Below the pieces are notes generated by a model. That model was given only the letters and a program-made list of their open reading frames with translations, was not told the DNA's origin and searched no databases. From Aplidium turbinatum (lineage: Eukaryota > Chordata > Ascidiacea > Aplousobranchia > Polyclinidae), in assembly GCA_918807975.1 (NCBI GenBank), contig OU964926.1, positions 3,348,001 to 3,412,000 on the forward strand: 64,000 bases of DNA. Direction: 5' to 3'. A program made the translations under genes and the position numbers. Of this stretch, positions 29,490-40,793 are shown one piece after another (positions within the stretch are counted from its first letter, which is position 1; each line of letters begins with the position of its first letter).

Positions 29490-31087
29490 GAAAACTTTCG
29501 AGACTGTGATTACATTTGTTTTTATTTTTGTACTTTTTGTTATGCAAGTTTTCGTACTAATATCATATTCTGTGTTATAATTTCGTATGCTACCTTCTTT
29601 CGTGGATTGCTGTGCAGAATAAGTATTCCCCATGTACGATATCTTCTGTGTTATTAGAAGCCGACCAAAGGCTGGCCGACCTAACCGAGGGTTATTGGGA
29701 AAGGAATATCTTGAAAGCTCAAAGCAAGAACTGTATAAAATAAATAGCCTATACTATTATTATTTATATTAAATGCCAGTAAGCACGGTTTTGTGCTAAA
29801 CATAGGCTTATAGCCTACAGTAGGTAATGTAAATATGATTTACACTTTACACTATAGGCTACCCAGTGCCCACAACTTTCCTGAATTGGTTAAACCAAGG
29901 ATCACCTGTCTAAAGGCCTGGGTGCGGTTCAATCGCCTTCCTACCGGCGTCTGAATATTACACTTCAATATACAGAAATATAGCCTAGCAGACTAGCATA
30001 TTATCCGCAATCTGTATGTGCGGCAAGAAGAAGCAAACGGTGCCGCAGACCACACCATTGTTTAATATGTTTATATAAACGCCTATTTAACGCGCCTTTT
30101 TAGTAGGCCTATATATTTTAATTACTTTTATAACAAAAACTGGGCAAGTGATATAATGAAAAGCCGCTTAATAATGGGCTCTCGTAATTGCGCATATGCT
30201 ATGGCGCGTGAAAGAACTGCTGGTGATGTGTTAACGTATTGGTGTGAAAGCAAAATGCTGTTGATTTAAACTTTAGATAGACTTGAAAAAATATCCTGCG
30301 TTACTGTGTCTGTATAATAATAATAAGTGCGAATTATTGTCATTTGCTACAAACTGTTTTGCTTTTTTTACTTGTGAAAGCAATGTTTTACTCATGGCCT
30401 ACCTGCACTGAATATGAATCAACTGGAGAAGGCTAATAAACCTTGTTGAAAGGACATAACTTTGAATACCATTCACCAAACTCGTCTATTTAGCCAAATT
30501 AAACAAACTTGAAATAACAATATAGATATTGGCTATAAAATTATATTTGAAGTAGGCTATCACAGCTGTAGAGGAAGCATTTTTCGTGGTTATATTGAGC
30601 TACACTGTCATATAATCAGGGCCCCAGCCTAACTTCGTCACTTGGTGCCTCGATGCAATTATGGGGTCTCCGTTTTTTTAGTGCATATTATACAACCTAG
30701 AAATGACGTATGTAAAGCTCGCATTAGCTACAGACCACAAGACACCAAAGTCTATCGCTGTCAATTCTTGCTACAATTGGCTGCTGACAAACATTTATTG
30801 TTACCATATGCTTTATTTTGGCCGCTTTTTGGTTTCAAGAGCCCAAAGAGTCAACTTATTGATCAAGACGTAGGCATAGCCTACACTTTGCATTTGCCAA
30901 ACTCATCAAATAAAAACTAGATTTTAGTAGATGTTTGGTGATTGCTTTGGGTTTAGAGCTTCGGTAAAGAGTTTGTCTTGCTGAACCATAGGCATTCGAA
31001 GCCGAGAAACGTGATCAAGTTTAACATATTCAAGTTTATCACATTTACAGAAAAACAAAACTACGCAACAAATTAAATTAAATATTG
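29490..31087. other. Intergenic, no recognisable feature
   Basis: No exons with family similarity and no paired repeat ends were found. The open frame at 30642-30920 has no motif. Confidence 0.35.
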
Positions 31088-31330
31088 AACGGTTTCAATT
31101 CAATTCAATTTATTTTTCTTTGTCGGAAAACAACAGTAATGATAAAGCTACAAATAGTGAACGGGAACAAAACCAACAAAAGGAAAAGGTGGCAAAACTA
31201 CAAAAGTTTAAAACGTGCATGCGATGCAAATTTAAAGGTTACGTACACGAAAGTAAATTAAGCACGGCCACCAAACCTAACAGTTTAAAGTAGATGAATT
31301 AGTTGGAAGAACCAGTTGGCTCCACATACC
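31088..31330 (-). repeat. Possible retroposon 3' end with TTCAA tail
   Basis: TTCAATTCAATTCAATTTAT leads into a body containing AAAACGTGCATGCGATGC. Layout and words recall 10236-10480. Tentative. Confidence 0.3.
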
Positions 31331-31477
31331 TAAAGCAACTGGAGGTGTGCCAGTTGATGAAACCATGCGGGGACGACTGAACCTTACAACCAATACAAAA
31401 AAGAAAAATCAACAACACGAGCATTTAAGAATAAACAATGAACATACGGTTTATTATTACATATTAAACATATTACA

Positions 31478-31525
31478 TATTATTTACATGTTTCGACATC
31501 ACAAGATGCCCTCTTCAGGAATAAC
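31478..31525 (-). ncRNA. Hammerhead-ribozyme-like motif
   Basis: On minus: GTTATTC, CTGAAGA, a six-pair stem (GGCATC/GATGTC with loop TTGT), GAAAC, ATGT, then AATAAT. CTGANGA, stem II and GAAA are in the hammerhead order. Stem I can form (TTATT with AATAA) with one bulged C, and stem III is the minimal ACATGT palindrome. One extra G sits before stem II. Penelope-like coding remnants lie just downstream on the other strand. Confidence 0.45.
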
Positions 31526-31654
31526 ATATATACAATTTAACTACGGTACATCTGAATAAAATACAATGGTTTATTAAATCTATAAACAGTAAAAAACAAA
31601 AACTGCACTGTAGCCTACTTCGGACTAGCTCAAACTCAACGATATTGGCTCTAA

Positions 31655-32260
31655 GAGAATCAAAGATCATATTTTCTCATGTACAGAATGCGAAAACAAC
31701 GTTTCCATCAAGCAATTTGAGATCATGTCCAGAGGCATGAGATATGGTGTAAGCCAAATTCAATCACAGGTGCTTGAATAGCTTCATAATGCTTATCATT
31801 ATTACGTCACAGAAGATGGTTACGTGCGTTTGGAATATTGCAATCTATTCTCGTCATTATCAAAATTGTTGCTTGAAAAGTTGGTCGCATATTAAAACGG
31901 TTTTGTTTGTACTTGCCAACTGGACGAAATTTCCGTCTTTATCTCAGTAATTTGTATTGTAGTGACAAGTTTTAGTGGCGTACGGTGTTTCTCCATTCTT
32001 CGACAGCCTTGAGGCTATTTTTACAGAAATACAATTTTTGAATAGACGTTTTCAGAAGAGTGTTTCTTTCGGTCATTGCATACAGACGAACGGATCCGGG
32101 AAATTTATGTTACAAATTTCCCACGAAGAGGTTATGGTTTACCGTTGTGACCAGCATGTCTGACTATCAAACCAAGATCTTAGAAGCCTTGTACATAAAA
32201 CGTAAAAATCCACCTTTGAACAGACAATGCTTGCGGCTTGCGGCTCATCTTTCTTGCTCT
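31655..32260 (+). mobile_element. Penelope-like retroelement remnant (GIY-YIG endonuclease part)
   Basis: Two plus-strand pieces resemble the C-terminal endonuclease region of Penelope-like elements: IFSCTECENNVSIKQFEIMS near 31672 and SDYQTKILEALYIKRKNPPL followed by NRQ near 32157-32225. The second carries the ILEALYIKR...P-LN motif typical of GIY-YIG tails. The element is broken and incomplete. Confidence 0.6.
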
Positions 32261-32631
32261 CAGTATTTAAAATTAGTTTTTTCGCACCTTGCCTTTCTAC
32301 CACATCATGTGATCTGTTCAACACCTTTTGATGCAGTTACCTTTGATTCTCGTAGAGCCTATTCACATGTGTCAAACTTTAAATTCCTTTTAAATCTGGC
32401 CCACCGATATACTGCATCATAAACAACTTCAAGTTTTAATCAATAGTAAACTTACATAACTAAAATAAATAATAATGAAGTTATATGTGATTAAAACTTA
32501 ATAAATGTTTAGTTTATACTTAGCCTACTGTACAGTGCATATTTGCACGAGCCAAAGTCCTCAATATGCTTTATCAAGTTGATGTTAAGACAGCAATTTA
32601 TTGTTTACGTAATAATCGATCAAAGGACATG

Positions 32632-32839
32632 GGAAAAACCTAGAACATCACACAACTAAGGCGAAAGAGAAAATTGAGTCCTGTCTTTGTCATGAGTTAC
32701 CAAGGGGGGTGGGGGGGGGGACTTGCATACCTGGGACTGGTATATAAGTCCCCCCACCCCCCTTGGTAACTCATGACAAAGACAGGACTCAATTCAATTT
32801 TCTCTTTCGCCTTAGTTGTGTGATGTTCTAGGTTTTTCC
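32632..32839. repeat. Near-perfect 208-bp palindrome with G-run/C-run centre
   Basis: The left arm begins GGAAAAACCTAGAACATCAC; the right arm is its mirror ending at 32839. The arms include AACTAAGGCGAAAGAG and CTTTGTCATGAGTTACC. The centre is a G-rich run on one side and CCCCCCACCCCCC on the other with about 30 bp between. Coding is unlikely. Confidence 0.85.
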
Positions 32840-32892
32840 AAAAATGATGGTTTGCGAAAATGAGAGAATTGAAAGTAGTTACTTTTATACGG

Positions 32893-33284
32893 TAGCCACT
32901 TTAACAAGTCGAAATTCTGCCACTGCGAATGACTACAATGCAACCGCCAACCAATCAGAACATGTTATAAGAGGCTACCGTCCAATTGTGAACCTTCTAG
33001 CACTCATCCAGAGAGTTAATGCTTGTTTTGAACTTTATTTGGTAATTACAAAAAAAAAGAGCAATAGCAGTGGTGGGAATCGAACCCGCGTCAATGAAAT
33101 GACCACTTTCTAGCCCTAACCCCTAAGCCAACCAGCTGACGAAAAATCCATCACTTAATTTGCTTTTTATCATCTTCTTTTCGCCATTTTTTACGTCACT
33201 TAAACCGTAGCTTATGATTGGTTGGCGGTTTCATTCTAGTCAAGTTTAGTGGCAGAATTTCGACTTGTTAAAGTGGCTGCCGTG
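32893..33284 (-). mobile_element. Fold-back element containing a tRNA-like segment, copy 1
   Basis: The ends GGTAGCCACTTTAACAAGTC and its mirror (about 33265-33284) are inverted, and AACCGCCAACCAATCA inside also pairs with its mirror. On minus, a tRNA-like stretch (33135-33070) has GCTGGTTGGCTTAGGGGTTA (A-box-like) and GGGTTCGATTCCC (B box). Confidence 0.6.
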
Positions 33285-33429
33285 ATGTTCTAGGGCTAGG
33301 CGTTACCAAGGACATGAGATTCCAGGGTTGCCATATTGACGAATTTATCGCCAAAATCCAGAAATCTAGCGATTTTTGAAGACGTTTAGCTTCATATTTA
33401 TGGTTTGGCTCTTTTTTGGCAAATTTTCT

Positions 33430-34215
33430 GAACTTTTACGCCCGCATTACACCTAATTTCCTCGTATCTGACAACACTAATACACGTGTTTTCCACGTAT
33501 ATTTGGTGGTGGATTTTACGTGTTTTACACCCGCATTACACCTAATTTCCTCGTATCTGACACGTAGATTCTACGTTCCTTGGGTCGTGTATTATACGTT
33601 AATTTTCATGTATAATACACGCATATGTGTCGACACTATTTCACGTGAATTACACGTATATTTGGTGGTGGATTTTACGTGTTTTACACCCGCATTACAC
33701 CTAATTTCCTCGTATCTGACACGTAGATTCTACGTTCCTTGGGTCGTGTATTATACGTTAATTTTCACGTATAATACACGCATATGTGTCGACACTATTT
33801 CACGTGTATTATACGTATACTTGGTGGTGGATTTTACGTGTTTTACACCCGCATTACACCTAATTTCCTCGTATCTGACACGTAGATTCTACGTTCCTTG
33901 GGTCGTGTATTGTACGTTAATTTTCATGTATAATACACGCATATGTGTCGACACTATTTCACGTGTATTACACGTGTATTTGGTGGTGGATTTTACGTGT
34001 TTTACACCCGCATTACACCTAATTTCCTCGTATCTGACACGTAGATTCTACGTTCCTTGGGTCGTGTATTATAGGTTAATTTTCACGTATAATACACGTA
34101 TAAGTGTCGACACTATTTCACATGTATTACACGTATATTTGGTGGTAGATTTTACGTGTTTTTACACCCACATTCTACCTAATTTCCGCGTACCGTATCT
34201 GAAATCAACAATTTA
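33430..34215 (+). repeat. 159-bp satellite array, about five units
   Basis: The phrase ATTTGGTGGTGGATTTTACG recurs at 33501, 33660, 33819 (one change), 33978 and 34137, spacing exactly 159. Each unit is dense in ACGT and CACGTG (TTTCACGTGTATTACACG). Because 159 is a multiple of three, a 266-codon frame stays open (33416-34216), but it only repeats a 53-residue block and I do not call it a gene. Confidence 0.92.
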
Positions 34216-34257
34216 ACACATTTGTATTTAACTTATTTAACACATTTGTATAACACA

Positions 34258-34590
34258 TATTGTTATAAGAGGCTACTGTCCAATTGTGACCCTTCTAGCG
34301 CTCATTCGGAAAGTTAATGCTTGTTTTGAACTTTATTTGGAATTAGAGAAGAAAAAGAGCAATAGCAGTGGTGGGAATCGAACCCGCGTCAATGAAATGA
34401 CTACTTTCTAGCCCTAACCTTAACCCCTAAGCCAACCAGCTGACAAAAAATCCATCACTTAATTTGCTTTCTATCATCTTCTTTTCGCCATTTTTACGTC
34501 ACTTAAACCGGAGCTTATGATTAGTTGGCGGTTTCATTCTAGTCATTTTTAGTGGCAGAGTTTCGACTTGTTAAAGTGGCTACCGTACCA
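34258..34590 (-). mobile_element. tRNA-containing fold-back element, copy 2 (partial)
   Basis: Closely similar to 32975-33284: GTGGTGGGAATCGAACCCGC and CGACTTGTTAAAGTGGCTAC are present, but the left terminal arm is missing. Together with copy 1 it brackets the 159-bp satellite. Confidence 0.6.
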
Positions 34591-35960
34591 AACCTTAGTA
34601 AGTAATTGTTTAATATCAGTAAGCGAGACCACTTAAATTTACACTAAGAACTATCGTTAAAAGATCACATTAATTTGCGACTAAAAAATGTCATGAAGTT
34701 TCCTTTTTACATAACGTAATAAAAACGTGTAAAGACACCTACAAAAACACATAATCTAACTTATATCCTAAAAAATGCGGAGGAGCGTGGTTGACACCAA
34801 TCCACTTGAGTGGAGAATTCTTTCTGTTTATACCGTCCTTGGGAGGTAGTTTTACCTAACACAGATTAAAAATTGCCCAAATGAACAAAAGAACTTCAAC
34901 ACGTTTAATATACGTGGAAAACACGTGTTACTTTTCAACAGATGGAAACGTGCAATACACGTGGAAACAACATATAATCAACATACAAAAAATTCCGGTA
35001 AAACATCCTTCTGCTCGGGTAAACATTTTTTCTCTTTTGTATGCCCTCTTCTGGGTGTGATTTTACCTTATATAGGCCTACCTTAAAAATTAGTCAAATA
35101 ATCATAGGATTTTGAACACCTGTAATATACGTGGAAAACACGTGTTATTTTTGCAAGAGTTATATTCACAAAATAATCCCTGATAAAACTTCTAGAATCA
35201 TATTTACACACTAGTCATACTAAATGATACCTAAAATATGTCTCTAAAAAAATGTTTTTTAAACAAGTGAATTTTTGTTGGTGTACACAAACTCCTTAAT
35301 AACACCTGAATTCTACCTAAGATACCATACTACTAAAATCAACCAAAAATCAACGTGTAATATACGTAGCTTTCTAGCTGGGAAGCAACTATCAAACTTG
35401 CTTTCCCAGATTCAAAAATGTCAAAAAACGCCTTCGTTTTAACCAATCCTCACCCGTTTTGCAAAACGTCACCAGCTGCTTAGCCAATCAGATTTGTTAT
35501 GGTTAGTTGTGCTTTCCCAGTGACGTCAATGCGTACATTCGCTAGAGCGACTAGACTAACTCGTCAGAATGGTATCTCGTCGCGGTATACGCACAGCATC
35601 ATAATGCCAAAAAGCTTGTTGCTGTTGTTTGATGTCTCCTCGCCATGTACTTTAGCCTATACTGTACTAGTTTTCATAGTCATGCCTTTGCCCTTTTTAC
35701 AGCGTTGATATAACGTTACTTCGCCAATGAACGTTCAGGTGCGGATGCAATATTTAGTTTGTTAAGCTTCTATACGCAGGAGGCAAACTTATCCAGCTTT
35801 TTGTACAAATTGCTTGCGGTTGTAATGTTTAGGCCTAAGTGTTAGTTTTTGTAGTGTAGGCTTAACTGAATAACTGAGAATGAACATTCATGACGAATTA
35901 AACATTTAGACAACTATTATTCCATGTCTAACACAGGATTTTGGTCCTGCAACGTTAAAA
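34591..35960. other. Intergenic with scattered ACGTG motifs
   Basis: No exons recognised. Diverged pieces with TATACGTGGAAAACACGTGT (near 34909 and 35126) and AACGTGTAATATACGT (near 35350) echo the satellite at 33430. Confidence 0.4.
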
Positions 35961-35964
35961 TTAA

Positions 35965-37142
35965 AGGTGCACTGCAACGAAAATACATAGCTTTTGTATT
36001 TGTAGATCTTTCTGAAATAAAACGTTTTTCAACAATTTTTTTATTTTTTGTGTTACCATTAATTAAAAAACCTAAAAAAAACCTTTTTTAAATTGAATGA
36101 TTCTGATTGGTCAAAAATTTTGATGACGTCATTGGCTGGCAAAGCGGCATCCAAGGTCTATTGTTTTGCGTACAAACACAAGGAACAAATCGCGTAGGCT
36201 ACCGAAACAGCGAACAATTTTGTGCTAAGGGAGTTTTTACACCCTTAAAATGGTGGCTACTTGTATGGCTCCCGGTTGTACTAACCGGGAAATCGTCAAA
36301 TCTTTCATCGTTTACCTCTGAATAATGACGACAAGCTGAAGAAATGGATCTCGGCGATGAAACTCAAAAACCCACCTGTAAACAAGCACTGCCGTGTGTG
36401 CACCAATCATTTTCTGGCCAGCGATTACCAACGCGATCTACAGGCAGAGCTACAAAGCACCAAGTCCAAACACCTGCTCATCCCTGAAGCTGATTCTTCT
36501 GTCTTTGATTTTTCAAGATATGTGAAAGCCACTGTCAATACAGTACAGTATACCCACAAAACTCGATCAACCTAGGTACAGGTCTGTGAGTACGATCGGG
36601 CGTTTGGATCGAATAGCAAAGCGAGAAAACAACAAGACTTTGAAACAGGTCAGTAGGACAGTAAAACATTGGCAGGGTAGGTAAAGGCATATTAGGCAAC
36701 TCTGAATACATAGGCTACTTTTAGTTGATATAAACCACTTGGTTCAAGCAAATTATTTTCCTGCATTTTTTTCAATGCAAATTTTCCATCCGACTGCTGT
36801 CCGAACTGGTGTTGTCAGAGCACGAATCAGAATGATGTTCTTCGCTGTCAAGTCGCCGTCTTTTTGCTTCAAAGAGAAATCCTTGTCTTGTTTCAGACAT
36901 CTTGTTTATGCTCAATATACAATGACCTATGCGACGTTTCTAAAGCAAATGCATGAAGCTGTTTACTTGGTTGCCAGCCGATGACGTCACAAGACACATA
37001 GCGCCATCAGGTGGCCGATTTTCATTTGGTTATATCTCCCAAACAAAAAGGCATATCAAAAAAAATTTTTGAAAAATATAATAGGCTACTTAAACACTAA
37101 AGAATCACCAAAAAAATTTTAAGTTTTCATTTCAGGTCCCCT
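35965..37142 (+). mobile_element. Kolobok-like THAP transposon remnant
   Basis: The target is TTAA on both sides (35961-35964; 37143-37146). The inverted ends are AGGTGCACTGCAACGAAAA and AGGGGACCTGAAATGAAAA. From 36250 plus-strand coding gives a THAP zinc-binding domain: MVATCMAPGCTNREIVKS, then, after a one-base frame change near 36303, FHRLPLNNDDKLKKWISAMK and HCRVCTNHF. The C2CH spacing fits THAP. Kolobok transposases combine TTAA targets with THAP domains. Little else is recognisable after about 36540, so it is a degenerate copy. Confidence 0.75.
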
Positions 37143-37239
37143 TTAAGATTGTTCATGACTTCTAAACATTAAATGGATGTATGATCACGACATAGGCGAA
37201 GTACAATTTGACAGATTTTTATTTTTGATTTGTTTTGGA

Positions 37240-37440
37240 AATGCTCTCAGAGCGCACCAAATTGGAAGTGTTTTTCAAAAATTTCTGGGGGAGGCCCCCA
37301 GACCCCTCGCTGGAAGTGTTGCCTTCGGCAACACGCCTTCGGGCTTTGCCCGACGGTTACGCCCTTCTTGCCTACTACCTTGCTGCAGCATATTTCCAAG
37401 TTGCTTTCCCAACGGTTTAAGCCACCGAACGTCACTGTTC
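37240..37440. repeat. GC-rich block with small hairpins
   Basis: GGGGGAGGCCCCC, GTTGCCTTCGGCAAC and TCGGGCTTTGCCCGA are three consecutive hairpins in otherwise AT-rich sequence. Probably a transposon end of a family I cannot name. Confidence 0.4.
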
Positions 37441-37944
37441 ACCACTATGAACTCAGCTAGTGGATCGGTTTGTTTTCCACGTCACGCTTCATGAGTTGGC
37501 TACGGGGAAAGGTCGATTGAATTTAATTTAATTTTGCAAACGAACTGGCCAAGCGTGAAAGAACAATCATCTGGTCGCTCTAGCGAATAAATCATTTATG
37601 GAAATGATTAATGAACACAGAACAATGCAACTCGTCACGGAGCAACTGACCCGTCTGTTGATGAAGTTAGGGACATTGGAATACTGGGACGACCCACTTT
37701 ACTGATTTTTCTTGCAAAGTAGACAGCTGAAGGGTCACTAAAAAATTCTCAAATTACCGGTAGCAGAACTGCAAAATGTTTTCTTTGCTTTTACGTAAAT
37801 TCATTCTCATCAAATGAACTGCTATATTTTGCTTGGAATTTTGTGTGCTAGAACATCTTACTGCAGCAGTGTGAGGCTACATACCTTACTGCTGTTGTGT
37901 AGCCTTGATATGTTATTCCTGGTCGTTTCACATACTTATAGATG

Positions 37945-38150
37945 CAGGGCCGGTTACCGAGATTGACAGAGTGAAGTTTTTGCGATTGTTGAAGTCATGT
38001 TGCCAGGGAATTATTCCATTCACTATGTGCCGGTGCCGCTGCATGGAGAGCAGTCCTGAAATGCGTTGCTCAAGCGCACACCCCGAGAATTAACCCAGCG
38101 CCGCGTGATCTTGAGCCGGGCGCGTACCCATTGATCTAACGGGGCGGACA
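37945..38150 (-). repeat. SINE family B, longest copy
   Basis: On minus, GTTAGATCAATGGGTACGCG is A-box-like at the head; the core GTGCGCTTGAGCAACGCATT follows. Related copies lie at 11900 (plus) and 23262 (minus). Confidence 0.5.
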
Positions 38151-38411
38151 GATTGTCTTATTTTCATGACACTAGGTGGTAGTTGGTACCATGTTAAAAA
38201 TGCTTTTTTTTTAAGTAGCAGAAAGTTTTGTGGTGCAGCTGATACAGTCAGCTACAAAGACAGCAAATGTTATGTAGAGCATATTTAAAGAATACTGTAC
38301 TGTAAGATAAATCAGCACAATTTTGCCTTGGTGGACAACTTTGCCCAAAATTTATGAGTTGAAGTGTGATCGTGTTATGATCTTCATTTTTGTATTTTAA
38401 TTTGTCTAATG

Positions 38412-39384
38412 CAGTGGTTCCCAACCTTTTAGACCTTGCGGCACCCTATCAAAGAGATAAATAGTTTGCTGCACCCTGGCAAAACTAGATCAATTCTATG
38501 GGGTTTCTGTATTTCAAATAACTGTATGAAATAACACAGAATGAGTTGTATATACAGTATAGCGCGTAAATAAATGTTGTTATTCAAAAGTCAGTGTAAA
38601 ATTTGGGCTTGACTTCTTGCACAAAGTCCCTTAATATGTGGGGCACATTCGATAAAGCCATTTACATTTCTTTCTCGACTACTAAGCAGTCGTTCTCGTG
38701 TTTTAGTTCATTACGGAAAATCCACTCTCACATAGGTAAGCTATGACGTGGAAAACTGCAGCAAAAGCACAATAGCTTTCTTTGCAACTGGATATTCATT
38801 TTGATCAACACAAACACAAGGATATTCATTTTGAATATCCTTGCATTGGAAAGTTGCAGTTAGCTACAAGGATATTCATTTTGATTTTTTATCCAGAAGT
38901 TGTGGAGAGGCATCTGCTTGTGCATAAGCTTAAAATTTCCATCGTTACGAATGTCAATTAATTCTTCTTTAAGATTCATAACAATATGATAGTCCAGTAA
39001 AACTGGATTTCTCGAATTCTTCGCAAAATAAAATCATGAAACCTGGCAATAATGATGCGTTTCAAACGTTTTTATGGAAAGAACAGCAACGAGTCAAAAT
39101 CTCTTTCACGCTGTTTTTCCTGGGCGAGAAAACAAAGGCTTACCGCGGATTATCTACTTACCGCCAGCGACTTCTCCACTAAGCGACCCTCCAGAAAGGA
39201 GCTGGGAATAACTGCGAGACGCGCAACTTACTCACTGAAACTCGGTTAGAAATAAATAAATTCCGCACTTAACGGGTTAAAGATAAAATAAAGAATGGGC
39301 CAGAATATTGCAATATCTCGCGGCACCCTTGAGCATTGCAATTGGCACCCCAGGGTGCCGCGGCACCCCGGTTGGGAACCACTG
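38412..39384 (-). mobile_element. hAT transposon, deletion derivative
   Basis: The ends CAGTGGTTCCCAACCTTTT and, inverted, CAGTGGTTCCCAACCGGGG are flanked by an exact 8-bp duplication GTCTAATG (38404-38411; 39385-39392). On minus around 38990-38880 a transposase remnant reads EELIDIRNDGNFKLMHKQ followed by FWIKNQNEYP, typical of the ZBED5/SCAND3-like hAT C terminus. Most coding is lost. Confidence 0.88.
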
Positions 39385-39404
39385 GTCTAATGGATAATAT
39401 TCGT

Positions 39405-39625
39405 TTCTAGCACTAGTCGCAATGTTTGTCTGATGAAAGTAAAAGCAACAATAAACAGGTTGATTTATTGCTTCACTGACGTTTCGCGCACCATGGCAAT
39501 GCGCATCCTCAGTATGTTATCCGCTCCGAGAATGCGCATTGTCATGGTGCGCAAAACGTCAGCGAAGCAATACATCAACCTGTTTATTGCTTGACTTTTC
39601 ACTTTCATCAGATGAAGGTTGCAAC
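39405..39625. mobile_element. Fold-back element with hammerhead-like core
   Basis: The arms (about 105 bp each) start CTAGCACTAGTCGCAATG and its diverged mirror. On minus at 39512-39473: CTGAGGA, a GCGCA/TGCGC stem and GAAACGTC. The mirrored copy on plus has lost the conserved core. I could not find stem I pairing, so activity is doubtful. Confidence 0.4.
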
Positions 39626-39640
39626 TAGTTCTAGAGATCG

Positions 39641-39845
39641 TGCATGGACATTTTGCCGAAAGGACATTTTGCCGAAAGACATTTTGCCGATGGACAAATT
39701 GCCGAAAGAGCTAAGGTTGTGAACGATAGACTAAAACACATTGTGGAGAATATCGATACATATAACACAAAAAGGAGTTTCGGCAAAATGTCCATTCAGC
39801 AAAATGTCTTTCGGCAAAATGTCTTTTGGAAAAATGTCCGGGTAG
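39641..39845. repeat. Fold-back minisatellite GACATTTTGCCGAAAG
   Basis: Three to four units of GGACATTTTGCCGAAA at 39646-39705 face reversed units (TTTCGGCAAAATGTC) at 39778-39838, around about 70 bp of unique sequence. Layout and unit resemble the GTCGAC palindrome at 2970. Confidence 0.8.
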
Positions 39846-40793
39846 CCTACCCTAGAAATGATAGTTATCCTGATGAACACCCAAGCTTTTCAGTATTCAT
39901 GGATAATATTGTTAATTATCATCCATTGGGCAAGCCCAATAAAACATAAAGACCATATATAATTGCTGTCACACTTTAACTTACAAATATTGGGCAAAGT
40001 TTCCACTTGGGCAATCCTGTGCCGTTTTACGGTACTTGTTTGGAAAGCCAGTTGGAAGGTGTTTTTCTTAACATACGGTAATCTTTGCAATAGGCTAGGT
40101 GTAAAGCAAGTGTATGGGTAGTTGAATTAACAAGTAACTATAAGCCGAAAATGGAATGGAAGGCATATTTTACGATGGATGATTGGAAAGTGTCAAAGCT
40201 GGAATGTGATGAAAGATTTGGATGATGGGATGGAAGACAGTCTTCCATCTCAATTCCCATCATTAACTTCCTAGCCTAATACGATTTAAGATATAAAAAA
40301 ATGTTAAAATAACCTGAGTAAAAATTGCTGTTTGTTTACGTTTCTTGAATTAAACTTAATTCGATTTTCAATTAGTATAATACGGTATTAAACCATATAA
40401 TATTGTACTTTCACTTCACTCATTTAAAAGCACTAAATCGTGCTTGAATCATTCTGTTTATGTGAAAACGAAAACAATCAATCAAATAGTTTGAGAAAAA
40501 GCAAAAAACCAAACCGCTAACCGTGATAATAATAATAATCAATCAAGTTTATTTTTAGTATACTGTATAGCTTTATATACTGCCATGACAATAAATATTA
40601 ACTTTTTTACCACTTATGTTTAACCAATCACCATAAGAATCATGCACACAATTTTTTCGAAATTGGAATATATATAAATACTGATGGAAAATTTTATCAT
40701 TTGTCTACATAAGCATTACATAAAAAAACAATGAAAACTATCAATACTACAAAAAAGTGCTCAATGCTAAGCAAAAAAGCAAAGCAGAGCAAA
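39846..40793. other. Intergenic, AT-rich, no recognisable gene
   Basis: No exons recognised. A retroposon-tail-like AATCAATCAAGTTTATTTTT is at about 40537. TAAGCATTACATA at 40710-40722 recurs at 43623-43635 on the far side of the palindrome. Confidence 0.35.

Noticed and set aside
33416-34216. A 266-codon open frame as a repeat-domain protein gene
   Set aside because: It is the 159-bp satellite; the frame is open only because the unit length is a multiple of three and lacks stops.
37230-37494. Coding region with overlapping frames of 60-105 codons
   Set aside because: The frames come from a GC-rich hairpin block; none shows a family motif.
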